Positions 1-10,423 of a DNA stretch of 64,000 nucleotides are shown here, in pieces. Made by a program: the position numbers and the translations under genes. Each line of letters starts with the position of its first letter. The first letter of the stretch is position 1. Below the pieces are notes generated by a model, which worked only from the letters and a program-made list of their open reading frames with translations, made no database searches and was not told where the DNA came from. Origin of the DNA: Auanema rhodensis (lineage: Eukaryota > Nematoda > Chromadorea > Rhabditida > Rhabditidae); NCBI GenBank assembly GCA_964057225.1, contig OZ059900.1:1126501-1190500 (forward strand), read 5' to 3'.

Positions 1-6
1 TTGATC

Positions 7-70
7 AAAAAAGGTCGAAAATAGAAAGAATTTTTGAAATTTCCGAGTTTTGAGTCTAATTTGGCTAAAT
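7..70 (+). other. Phased A/T-tract module (predicted intrinsically curved DNA), one per monomer
   Basis: In the first monomer, A/T tracts lie at 7-12 (A6), 18-21 (A4), 29-35 (AATTTTT), 37-42 (AAATTT), 48-51 (T4), 58-62 (AATTT) and 67-70 (AAAT). Their centres fall near 9.5, 19.5, 31, 39.5, 49.5, 60 and 68.5, a spacing of about one helical turn for seven turns. A/T tracts in helical phase are an established cause of intrinsic DNA curvature. The same layout recurs in every monomer I read; class variants such as GAATTTTCC for GAAATTTCC keep the tract. A role in nucleosome positioning or protein docking is inference. Confidence 0.7.
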
Positions 71-224
71 CGCTCATATATATGATCAAAAGCATAGTTT
101 TATTGTCTATGACAACAAAAGTCATCAATTAAACGCTAGTGATGTTTAAATACTGAATTTCGCTCAAATAGCATTACTACACTAAGTATGGTCGTTTTTA
201 TGCCTTTAACACCATATACTCACC

Positions 225-244
225 GATTTTTGGTACAAAATCTG
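225..244 (+). other. Near-invariant core box with a TTTTG-GTA-CAAAA dyad
   Basis: GATTTTTGGTACAAAATCTG at 225-244 contains a perfect 5-bp inverted repeat, TTTTG at 228-232 and CAAAA at 236-240, around the spacer GTA. Across the array this box is among the least variable parts of the monomer. The one change I noticed inside it is GGAAC for GGTAC near 16217. The bases just upstream vary more (CACCG, CTGCG in the trimer zone, CATCG near 33575). A short conserved dyad within a diverging satellite could be a protein-binding site, but no known box such as the CENP-B box is matched. Confidence 0.45.
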
Positions 245-347
245 TAATACTCGTAAATTTTGATCATATTCGTTAAGATTTGAGAATCAAACATACAATA
301 CACAAAATCAGTCTATTTTTATGAGCTTGCACTGATATATATTCATT

Positions 348-695
348 TTGATCAAAAAAGGTCGAAAATAGAAAGAATTTTTGAAATTTACGAGTTTTGA
401 GTCCAATTGGGCTAAATCGCTCATATATATGATCAAAAGCATAGTTTTACTGTCTATGATAACAAAAGTCTTCAAATATACACTAATAATGTGTAAATCA
501 CTGAATTTCACTCAAATAGCTTTACTACACTAAGTATGGTCGTTTTTATGCCTTTAACACCATATACTCACCGATTTTTGGTACAAAATCTGTAATACTC
601 GTAAATTTTGATCATATTCGTTAAGATTTGAGAATCAAACATACAATACACAAAATCAGTCTATTTTTATGAGCTTGCACTGATATATATTCATT
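348..695 (+). repeat. Reference 348-bp satellite monomer class (HOR-leading type)
   Basis: This unit represents the 348-bp form. The extra base comes from TAAATCACTG where the 347-bp form has TAAATACTG. Linked diagnostic variants are TTTACGAG (not TTTCCGAG), GTCCAATTGGGC, TTTTACTGTCTATGATAAC, GTCTTCAAATATACACTAAT and TAGCTTTAC (not TAGCATTAC). The same combination starts HOR copies at 348, 3823, 7297, 10424, 23283, 26061, 30575, 42032, 47243, 50370, 56277, 60447 and 63226, which makes it a convenient register mark for the array. Confidence 0.95.
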
Positions 696-972
696 TTGAT
701 CAAAAAAGGTCGAAAATAGAAAGAATTTTTGAAATTTCCGAGTTTTGAGTCTAATTTGGCTAAATCGCTCATATATATGATCAGAAGCATAGTTTTATTG
801 TCTATGACAACAAAAGTCATTAATTAAACACTAATGATGTTCAAATCACTAAATTTCGCTCAAATAGCATTACTACACTAAGTATGGTCGTTTTTATGCC
901 TTTAACACCATATACTCACCGATTTTTGGTACAAAATCTGTAATACTTGTAAATTTTGATCATATTCGTTAA

Positions 973-984
973 GATTCGAGAATC
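973..984 (+). other. GATTC-GA-GAATC inverted repeat (class-dependent)
   Basis: GATTCGAGAATC at 973-984 is a perfect 5-bp inverted repeat with a 2-bp spacer. It recurs in every monomer whose tail reads AAGATTCGAGAATC or GTGAGATTCGAGAATC. In the class with AAGATTTGAGAATC (for example around 280-290) one C-to-T change breaks the dyad, and a few copies near 13485, 15225, 15918 and 59686 read ATTCAAGAATC. The dyad therefore marks monomer classes and does not appear to be under strict constraint. Confidence 0.4.
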
Positions 985-2780
985 AAACACATAATACACG
1001 AAATAAGTCTATTTTTATGAGTTTGCACTGATATTTATTCATTTTGATCAAAAAAGGTCGAAAATAGAAAGAATTTTTGAAATTTCCGAGTTTTGAGTCT
1101 AATTTGGCTAAATCGCTCATATATATGATCAAAAGCATAGTTTTACTGTCTATGATAACAAAAGTCTTCAAATATACACTAATAATGTGTAAATCACTGA
1201 ATTTCACTCAAATAGCTTTACTACACTAAGTATGGTCGTTTTTATGCCTTTAACACCATATACTCACCGATTTTTGGTACAAAATCTGTAATACTTGTAA
1301 ATTTTGATCATATTCGTTAAGATTCGAGAATCAAACACATAATACACGAAATAAGTCTATTTTTATGAGTTTGCACTGATATTTATTCATTTTGATCAAA
1401 AAAGGTCGAAAATAGAAAGAATTTTTGAATTTTCCGAGTTTTGAGTCCAATTGGGCTAAATCGCTCATATATATGATCAAAAGCATAGTTTTACTGTCTA
1501 TGATAACAAAAGTCTTCAAATATACACTAATAATGTGTAAATCACTGAATTTCACTCAAATAGCTTTACTACACTAAGTATGGTCGTGTTTATGCCTTTA
1601 ACACCATATACTCACCGATTTTTGGTACAAAATCTGTAATACTCGTAAATTTTGATCATATTCGTTAAGATTTGAGAATCAAACATACAATACACAAAAT
1701 CAGTCTATTTTTATGAGCTTGCACTGATATATATTCATTTTGATCAAAAAAGGTCAAAAATAGAAAGAAGTTTTGAAATTTCCGAGTTTTGAGTCTAATT
1801 TGGCTAAATCGCTCATATATATGATCAGAAGCATAGTTTTATTGTCTATGACAACAAAAATCATCAATTAAACGCTAGTGATGTTTAAATACTGATTTTC
1901 GCTCAAATAGCATTACTACACTAAGTATGGTCGTTTTTATGCCTTTAACACCATATACTCACCGATTTTTGGTACAAAATCTGTAATACTTGTAAATTTT
2001 GATCATATTCGTTAAGATTCGAGAATCAAACACATAATACACGAAATAAGTCTATTTTTACAAGTTTGCACTGATATTTATTCATTTTGATCAAAAAAGA
2101 TCGAAAATAGAAAGAATTTTTGAAATTTCCGAGTTTTGAGTCCAATTTGGCTAAATCGCTCATATATATGATCAAAGGCATAGTTTTATTGTCTATAACA
2201 ACAAAAGTCATCAATTAAACGCTAGTGATGTTTAAATACTGAATTTCACTCAAATAGCATTACTACACTAAGTATGGTCGTTTTTATGCCTTTAACACCA
2301 TATACTCACCGATTTTTGGTACAAAATCTGTGATACTCGTAAATTTTGATCATATTCGGTGAGATTCGAGAATCAAACACACAATACACGAAATGAGTTT
2401 ATTTTTACGAGTTTGCACTGATATTTATTCATTTTGATCAAAAAAGGTCGAAAATAGAAAGAATTTTTGAAATTTCCGAGTTTTGAGTCTAATTTGGCTA
2501 AATCGCTCATATATATGATCAAAAGCATAGTTTTATTGTCTATGACAACAAAAGTCATCAATTAAACGCTAGTGATGTTTAAATACTGAATTTCGCTCAA
2601 ATAGCATTACTACACTAAGTATGGTCGTTTTTATGCCTTTAACACCATATACTCACCGATTTTTGGTACAAAATCTGTAATACTCGTAAATTTTGATCAT
2701 ATTCGTTAAGATTTGAGAATCAAACATACAATACACAAAATCAGTCTATTTTTATGAGCTTGCACTGATATATATTCATT

Positions 2781-3128
2781 TTGATCAAAAAAGGTCGAAA
2801 ATAGAAAGAATTTTTGAAATTTACGAGTTTTGAGTCCAATTGGGCTAAATCGCTCATATATATGATCAAAAGCATAGTTTTATTGTCTATGACAACAAAA
2901 GTCATTAATTAAACACTAATAATGTTTAAATCACTAAATTTCGCTCAAATAGCATTACTACACTAAGTATTGTCGTTTTTATGCCTTTAACACCATATAC
3001 TCACCGATTTTTGGTACAAAATCTGTAATACTTGTAAATTTTGATCATATTCGTTAAGATTTGAGAATCAAACACATAATACACGAAATAAGTCTATTTT
3101 TATGAGTTTGCACTGATATTTATTCATT
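2781..3128 (+). repeat. Hybrid monomer (recombinant), first of five occurrences
   Basis: The front half carries TTTACGAG, GTCCAATTGGGC and GATCAAAAGC, as in the HOR-leading class. The back half carries TTTATTGTCTATGACAAC, GTCATTAATTAAACACTAAT and AAGTATTGTCG, as in the class at 24325. The combination implies a crossover or conversion tract edge between the GATCAAAAGC site and the TTTTATTG site. The same hybrid recurs at 28839, 40296, 44118 and 45507. Confidence 0.75.
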
Positions 3129-3822
3129 TTGATCAAAAAAGGTCGAAAATAGAAAGAATTTTTGAAATTACCGAGTTTTGAGTCTAATTTGGCTAAATCG
3201 CTCATATATATGATCAGAAGCATAGTTTTATTGTCTATGACAACAAAAATCATCAATTAAACGCTAGTGATGTTTAAATACTGATTTTCGCTCAAATAGC
3301 ATTACTACACTAAGTATGGTCGTTTTTATGCCTTTAACACCATATACTCACCGATTTTTGGTACAAAATCTGTAATACTTGTAAATTTTGATCATATTCG
3401 GTGAGATTCGAGAATCAAACACACAATACACGAAATAAGTTTATTTTTACGAGTTTGCACTGATATTTATTCATTTTGATCAAAAAAGGTCGAAAATAGA
3501 AAGAATTTTTGAAATTTCCGAGTTTTGAGTCTAATTTGGCTAAATCGCTCATATATATGATCAAAAGCATAGTTTTATTGTCTATGACAACAAAAGTCAT
3601 CAATTAAACGCTAGTGATGTTTAAATACTGAATTTCGCTCAAATAGCATTACTACACTAAGTATGGTCGTTTTTATGCCTTTAACACCATATACTCACCG
3701 ATTTTTGGTACAAAATCTGTAATACTCGTAAATTTTGATCATATTCGTTAAGATTTGAGAATCAAACATGCAATACACAAAATCAGTCTATTTTTATGAG
3801 CTTGCACTGATATATATTCATT

Positions 3823-6800
3823 TTGATCAAAAAAGGTCGAAAATAGAAAGAATTTTTGAAATTTACGAGTTTTGAGTCCAATTGGGCTAAATCGCTCATA
3901 TATATGATCAAAAGCATAGTTTTACTGTCTATGATAACAAAAGTCTTCAAATATACACTAATAATGTGTAAATCACTGAATTTCACTCAAATAGCTTTAC
4001 TACACTAAGTATGGTCGTTTTTATGCCTTTAACACCATATACTCACCGATTTTTGGTACAAAATCTGTAATACTCGTAAATTTTGATCATATTCGTTAAG
4101 ATTTGAGAATCAAACATACAATACACAAAATCAGTCTATTTTTATGAGCTTGCACTGATATATATTCATTTTGATCAAAAAAGGTCGAAAATAGAAAGAA
4201 TTTTTGAAATTTCCGAGTTTTGAGTCTAATTTGGCTAAATCGCTCATATATATGATCAGAAGCATAGTTTTATTGTCTATGACAACAAAAGTCATTAATT
4301 AAACACTAATGATGTTCAAATCACTAAATTTCGCTCAAATAGCATTACTACACTAAGTATGGTCGTTTTTATGCCTTTAACACCATATACTCACCGATTT
4401 TTGGTACAAAATCTGTAATACTTGTAAATTTTGATCATATTCGTTAAGATTCGAGAATCAAACACATAATACACGAAATAAGTCTATTTTTATGAGTTTG
4501 CACTGATATTTATTCATTTTGATCAAAAAAGGTCGAAAATAGAAAGAATTTTTGAAATTTCCGAGTTTTGAGTCTAATTTGGCTAAATCGCTCATATATA
4601 TGATCAAAAGCATAGTTTTACTGTCTATGATAACAAAAGTCTTCAAATATACACTAATAATGTGTAAATCACTGAATTTCACTCAAATAGCTTTACTACA
4701 CTAAGTATGGTCGTTTTTATGCCTTTAACACCATATACTCACCGATTTTTGGTACAAAATCTGTAATACTTGTAAATTTTGATCATATTCGTTAAGATTC
4801 GAGAATCAAACACATAATACACGAAATAAGTCTATTTTTATGAGTTTGCACTGATATTTATTCATTTTGATCAAAAAAGGTCGAAAATAGAAAGAATTTT
4901 TGAATTTTCCGAGTTTTGAGTCCAATTGGGCTAAATCGCTCATATATATGATCAAAAGCATAGTTTTACTGTCTATGATAACAAAAGTCTTCAAATATAC
5001 ACTAATAATGTGTAAATCACTGAATTTCACTCAAATAGCTTTACTACACTAAGTATGGTCGTGTTTATGCCTTTAACACCATATACTCACCGATTTTTGG
5101 TACAAAATCTGTAATACTCGTAAATTTTGATCATATTCGTTAAGATTTGAGAATCAAACATACAATACACAAAATCAGTCTATTTTTATGAGCTTGCACT
5201 GATATATATTCATTTTGATCAAAAAAGGTCGAAAATAGAAAGAAGTTTTGAAATTTCCGAGTTTTGAGTCTAATTTGGCTAAATCGCTCATATATATGAT
5301 CAGAAGCATAGTTTTATTGTCTCTGACAACAAAAATCATCAATTAAACGCTAGTGATGTTTAAATACTGATTTTCGCTCAAATAGCATTACTACACTAAG
5401 TATGGTCGTTTTTATGCCTTTAACACCATATACTCACCGATTTTTGGTACAAAATCTGTAATACTTGTAAATTTTGATCATATTCGTTAAGATTCGAGAA
5501 TCAAACACATAATACACGAAATAAGTCTATTTTTACAAGTTTGCACTGATATTTATTCATTTTGATCAAAAAAGATCGAAAATAGAAAGAATTTTTGAAA
5601 TTTCCGAGTTTTGAGTCCAATTTGGCTAAATCGCTCATATATATGATCAAAGGCATAGTTTTATTGTCTATAACAACAAAAGTCATCAATTAAACGCTAG
5701 TGATGTTTAAATACTGAATTTCACTCAAATAGCATTACTACACTAAGTATGGTCGTTTTTATGCCTTTAACACCATATACTCACCGATTTTTGGTACAAA
5801 ATCTGTGATACTCGTAAATTTTGATCATATTCGGTGAGATTCGAGAATCAAACACACAATACACGAAATAAGTTTATTTTTACGAGTTTGCACTGATATT
5901 TATTCATTTTGATCAAAAAAGGTCGAAAATTGAAAGAATTTTTGAAATTTCCGAGTTTTGAGTCTAATTTGGCTAAATCGCTCATATATATGATCAGAAG
6001 CATAGTTTTATTGTCTATGACAAAAAAAATCATCAATTAAACGCTAGTGATGTTTAAATTCTGATTTTCGCTCAAATAGCATTACTACACTAAGTATGGT
6101 CGTTTTTATGCCTTTAACACCATATACTCACCGATTTTTGGTACAAAATCTGTAATACTTGTAAATTTTGATCATTTTCGTTAAGATTCGAGAATCAAAC
6201 ACATAATACACGAAATAAGTCTATTTTTACAAGTTTGCACTGATATTTATTCATTTTGATCAAAAAAGATCGAAAATAGAAAGAATTTTTGAAATTTCCG
6301 AGTTTTGAGTCCAATTTGGCTAAATCGCTCATATATATGATCAGAAGCATAGTTTTATTGTCTATGACAACAAAAATCATCAATTAAACGCTAGTGATGT
6401 TTAAATACTGATTTTCGCTCAAATAGCATTACTACACTAAGTATGGTCGTTTTTATGCCTTTAACACCATATACTCACCGATTTTTGGTACAAAATCTGT
6501 AATACTTGTAAATTTTGATCATTTTCGTTAAGATTCGAGAATCGAACACATAATACACGAAATAAGTCTATTTTTACAAGTTTGCACTGATATTTATTCA
6601 TTTTGATCAAAAAAGATCGAAAATAGAAAGAATTTTTGAAATTTCCGAGTTTTGAGTCCAATTTGGCTAAATCGCTCATATATATGATCAAAAGCATAGT
6701 TTTATTGTCTATAACAACAAAAGTCATCAATTAAACGCTAGTGATGTTTAAATACTGAATTTCACTCAAATAGCATTACTACACTAAGTATGGTCGTTTT

Positions 6801-7296
6801 TATGCCTTTAACACCATATACTCACCGATTTTTGGTACAAAATCTGTGATACTCGTAAATTTTGATCATATTCGGTGAGATTCGAGAATCAAACACACAA
6901 TACACGAAATAAGTTTATTTTTACGAGTTTGCACTGATATTTATTCATTTTGATCAAAAAAGGTCGAAAATAGAAAGAATTTTTGAAATTTCCGAGTTTT
7001 GAGTCTAATTTGGCTAAATCGCTCATATATATGATCAAAAGCATAGTTTTATTGTCTATGACAACAAAAGTCATCAATTAAACGCTAGTGATGTTTAAAT
7101 ACTGAATTTCGCTCAAATAGCATTACTACACTAAGTATGGTCGTTTTTATGCCTTTAACACCATATACTCACCGATTTTTGGTACAAAATCTGTAATACT
7201 CGTAAATTTTGATCATATTCGTTAAGATTTGAGAATCAAACATGCAATACACAAAATCAGTCTATTTTTATGAGCTTGCACTGATATATATTCATT
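3823..7296 (+). repeat. Higher-order repeat copy 2 (10 monomers, 3474 bp)
   Basis: Monomers start at 3823, 4171, 4519, 4867, 5215, 5562, 5909, 6256, 6603 and 6950. The first six repeat copy 1 in order. The seventh carries the private combination AAAATTGAAAG, GACAAAAAAAATC and TTTAAATTCTG, also seen at 9383, 49329, 54542, 55236, 59406 and 62185. Relative to the 9-mer that follows, this copy has one extra monomer at 6256 whose front matches its neighbour at 6603. The tail just before both 6256 and 6603 has GATCATTTTCG in place of GATCATATTCG, as expected if one monomer was tandemly duplicated. CATGCAATAC precedes this copy and the next one. Confidence 0.85.
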
Positions 7297-10200
7297 TTGA
7301 TCAAAAAAGGTCGAAAATAGAAAGAATTTTTGAAATTTACGAGTTTTGAGTCCAATTGGGCTAAATCGCTCATATATATGATCAAAAGCATAGTTTTACT
7401 GTCTATGATAACAAAAGTCTTCAAATATACTCTAATAATGTGTAAATCACTGAATTTCACTCAAATAGCTTTACTACACTAAGTATGGTCGTTTTTATGC
7501 CTTTAACACCATATACTCACCGATTTTTGGTACAAAATCTGTAATACTCGTAAATTTTGATCATATTCGTTAAGATTTGAGAATCAAACATACAATACAC
7601 AAAATCAGTCTATTTTTATGAGCTTGCACTGATATATATTCATTTTGATCAAAAAAGGTCGAAAATAGAAAGAATTTTTGAAATTTCCGAGTTTTGAGTC
7701 TAATTTGGCTAAATCGCTCATATATATGATCAGAAGCATAGTTTTATTGTCTATGACAACAAAAGTCATTAATTAAACACTAATGATGTTCAAATCACTA
7801 AATTTCGCTCAAATAGCATTACTACACTAAGTATGGTCGTTTTTATGCCTTTAACACCATATACTCACCGATTTTTGGTACAAAATCTGTAATACTTGTA
7901 AATTTTGATCATATTCGTTAAGATTCGAGAATCAAACACATAATACACGAAATAAGTCTATTTTTATGAGTTTGCACTGATATTTATTCATTTTGATCAA
8001 AAAAGGTCGAAAATAGAAAGAATTTTTGAAATTTCCGAGTTTTGAGTCTAATTTGGCTAAATCGCTCATATATATGATCAAAAGCATAGTTTTACTGTCT
8101 ATGATAACAAAAGTCTTCAAATATACACTAATAATGTGTAAATCACTGAATTTCACTCAAATAGCTTTACTACACTAAGTATGGTCGTTTTTATGCCTTT
8201 AACACCATATACTCACCGATTTTTGGTACAAAATCTGTAATACTTGTAAATTTTGATCATATTCGTTAAGATTCGAGAATCAAACACATAATACACGAAA
8301 TAAGTCTATTTTTATGAGTTTGCACTGATATTTATTCATTTTGATCAAAAAAGGTCGAAAATAGAAAGAATTTTTGAATTTTCCGAGTTTTGAGTCCAAT
8401 TGGGCTAAATCGCTCATATATATGATCAAAAGCATAGTTTTACTGTCTATGATAACAAAAGTCTTCAAATATACACTAATAATGTGTAAATCACTGAATT
8501 TCACTCAAATAGCTTTACTACACTAAGTATGGTCGTGTTTATGCCTTTAACACCATATACTCACCGATTTTTGGTACAAAATCTGTAATACTCGTAAATT
8601 TTGATCATATTCGTTAAGATTTGAGAATCAAACATACAATACACAAAATCAGTCTATTTTTATGAGCTTGCACTGATATATATTCATTTTGATCAAAAAA
8701 GGTCGAAAATAGAAAGAAGTTTTGAAATTTCCGAGTTTTGAGTCTAATTTGGCTAAATCGCTCATATATATGATCAGAAGCATAGTTTTATTGTCTCTGA
8801 CAACAAAAATCATCAATTAAACGCTAGTGATGTTTAAATACTGATTTTCGCTCAAATAGCATTACTACACTAAGTATGGTCGTTTTTATGCCTTTAACAC
8901 CATATACTCACCGATTTTTGGTACAAAATCTGTAATACTTGTAAATTTTGATCATATTCGTTAAGATTCGAGAATCAAACACATAATACACGAAATAAGT
9001 CTATTTTTACAAGTTTGCACTGATATTTATTCATTTTGATCAAAAAAGATCGAAAATAGAAAGAATTTTTGAAATTTCCGAGTTTTGAGTCCAATTTGGC
9101 TAAATCGCTCATATATATGATCAAAGGCATAGTTTTATTGTCTATAACAACAAAAGTCATCAATTAAACGCTAGTGATGTTTAAATACTGAATTTCACTC
9201 AAATAGCATTACTACACTAAGTATGGTCGTTTTTATGCCTTTAACACCATATACTCACCGATTTTTGGTACAAAATCTGTGATACTCGTAAATTTTGATC
9301 ATATTCGGTGAGATTCGAGAATCAAACACACAATACACGAAATAAGTTTATTTTTACGAGTTTGCACTGATATTTATTCATTTTGATCAAAAAAGGTCGA
9401 AAATTGAAAGAATTTTTGAAATTTCCGAGTTTTGAGTCTAATTTGGCTAAATCGCTCATATATATGATCAGAAGCATAGTTTTATTGTCTATGACAAAAA
9501 AAATCATCAATTAAACGCTAGTGATGTTTAAATTCTGATTTTCGCTCAAATAGCATTACTACACTAAGTATGGTCGTTTTTATGCCTTTAACACCATATA
9601 CTCACCGATTTTTGGTACAAAATCTGTAATACTTGTAAATTTTGATCATATTCGTTAAGATTCGAGAATCAAACACATAATACACGAAATAAGTCTATTT
9701 TTACAAGTTTGCACTGATATTTATTCATTTTGATCAAAAAAGATCGAAAATAGAAAGAATTTTTGAAATTTCCGAGTTTTGAGTCCAATTTGGCTAAATC
9801 GCTCATATATATGATCAAAAGCATAGTTTTATTGTCTATAACAACAAAAGTCATCAATTAAACGCTAGTGATGTTTAAATACTGAATTTCACTCAAATAG
9901 CATTACTACACTAAGTATGGTCGTTTTTATGCCTTTAACACCATATACTCACCGATTTTTGGTACAAAATCTGTGATACTCGTAAATTTTGATCATATTC
10001 GGTGAGATTCGAGAATCAAACACACAATACACGAAATAAGTTTATTTTTACGAGTTTGCACTGATATTTATTCATTTTGATCAAAAAAGGTCGAAAATAG
10101 AAAGAATTTTTGAAATTTCCGAGTTTTGAGTCTAATTTGGCTAAATTGCTCATATATATGATCAAAAGCATAGTTTTATTGTCTATGACAACAAAAGTCA

Positions 10201-10423
10201 TCAATTAAACGCTAGTGATGTTTAAATACTGAATTTCGCTCAAATAGCATTACTACACTAAGTATGGTCGTTTTTATGCCTTTAACACCATATACTCACC
10301 GATTTTTGGTACAAAATCTGTAATACTCGTAAATTTTGATCATATTCGTTAAGATTTGAGAATCAAACATACAATACACAAAATCAGTCTATTTTTATGA
10401 GCTTGCACTGATATATATTCATT
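7297..10423 (+). repeat. Higher-order repeat copy 3 (9 monomers, 3127 bp)
   Basis: Monomers start at 7297, 7645, 7993, 8341, 8689, 9036, 9383, 9730 and 10077. The order matches the 9-mer at 47243-50369, with the same total length and shared rare variants: TGTCTCTGACAAC near 8795, AAAATTGAAAG near 9403 and CTAAATTGCTC near 10143. The only difference I noticed is TACTCTAATAATG near 7430 against TACACTAATAATG near 47385. This looks like the basic 9-monomer form from which copy 2 and the units after 50370 can be derived. Confidence 0.88.

Larger units (their letters stand above)
1..347 (+). repeat. Reference 347-bp satellite monomer
   Basis: This is the first complete unit, used here as the reference. 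A hand count gives 53 C and 47 G (28.8% GC) and 9 CpG dinucleotides. Landmarks are an A6 tract at 7-12 opening a run of phased A/T tracts; TGATCA palindromes at 2-7, 83-88 and 261-266; CTCATATATATGATCA around 73-88; a central box GATTTTTGGTACAAAATCTG at 225-244; and a class-specific tail from about 270 to 347. The region around 145-155 reads TTTAAATACTGA, which defines the 347-bp form. By its substitutions it matches the last monomer of the HOR copies that follow (3476 and 6950), so the window opens one monomer before an HOR boundary. The phase is a convention, not a biological boundary. Confidence 0.97.
348..3822 (+). repeat. Higher-order repeat copy 1 (10 monomers, 3475 bp)
   Basis: Monomers start at 348, 696, 1044, 1392, 1740, 2087, 2434, 2781, 3129 and 3476. 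The first six are the leading 348-bp type; a type ending AATGATGTTCAAATCACTAAAT; two 348-bp types (the second with GAATTTTCC and CGTGTTTATG); a type with GAAGTTTTG; and a type with AAGATCG plus GATCAAAGGC. They match the first six of the next two copies in order. The last four (2434-3822) differ from copy 2 and include the hybrid monomer at 2781 and a monomer with AAATTACCGAG at 3129. Confidence 0.85.

Noticed and set aside
70-90. TATA box promoter at CTCATATATATGATCA
   Set aside because: It is present in every monomer as part of an AT-rich repeat, with no downstream gene. Transcription of the satellite is possible but nothing in the sequence demonstrates it.
961-990. A CENP-B box (TTCG-N4-A-N2-CGGG pattern)
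   Set aside because: The closest stretches, TTCGTTAAGATTCGAG, TTCGGTGAGATTCGAG and TTCGCTCAAATAGCA, fail at the central A or at CGGG. No full match was found in either orientation.
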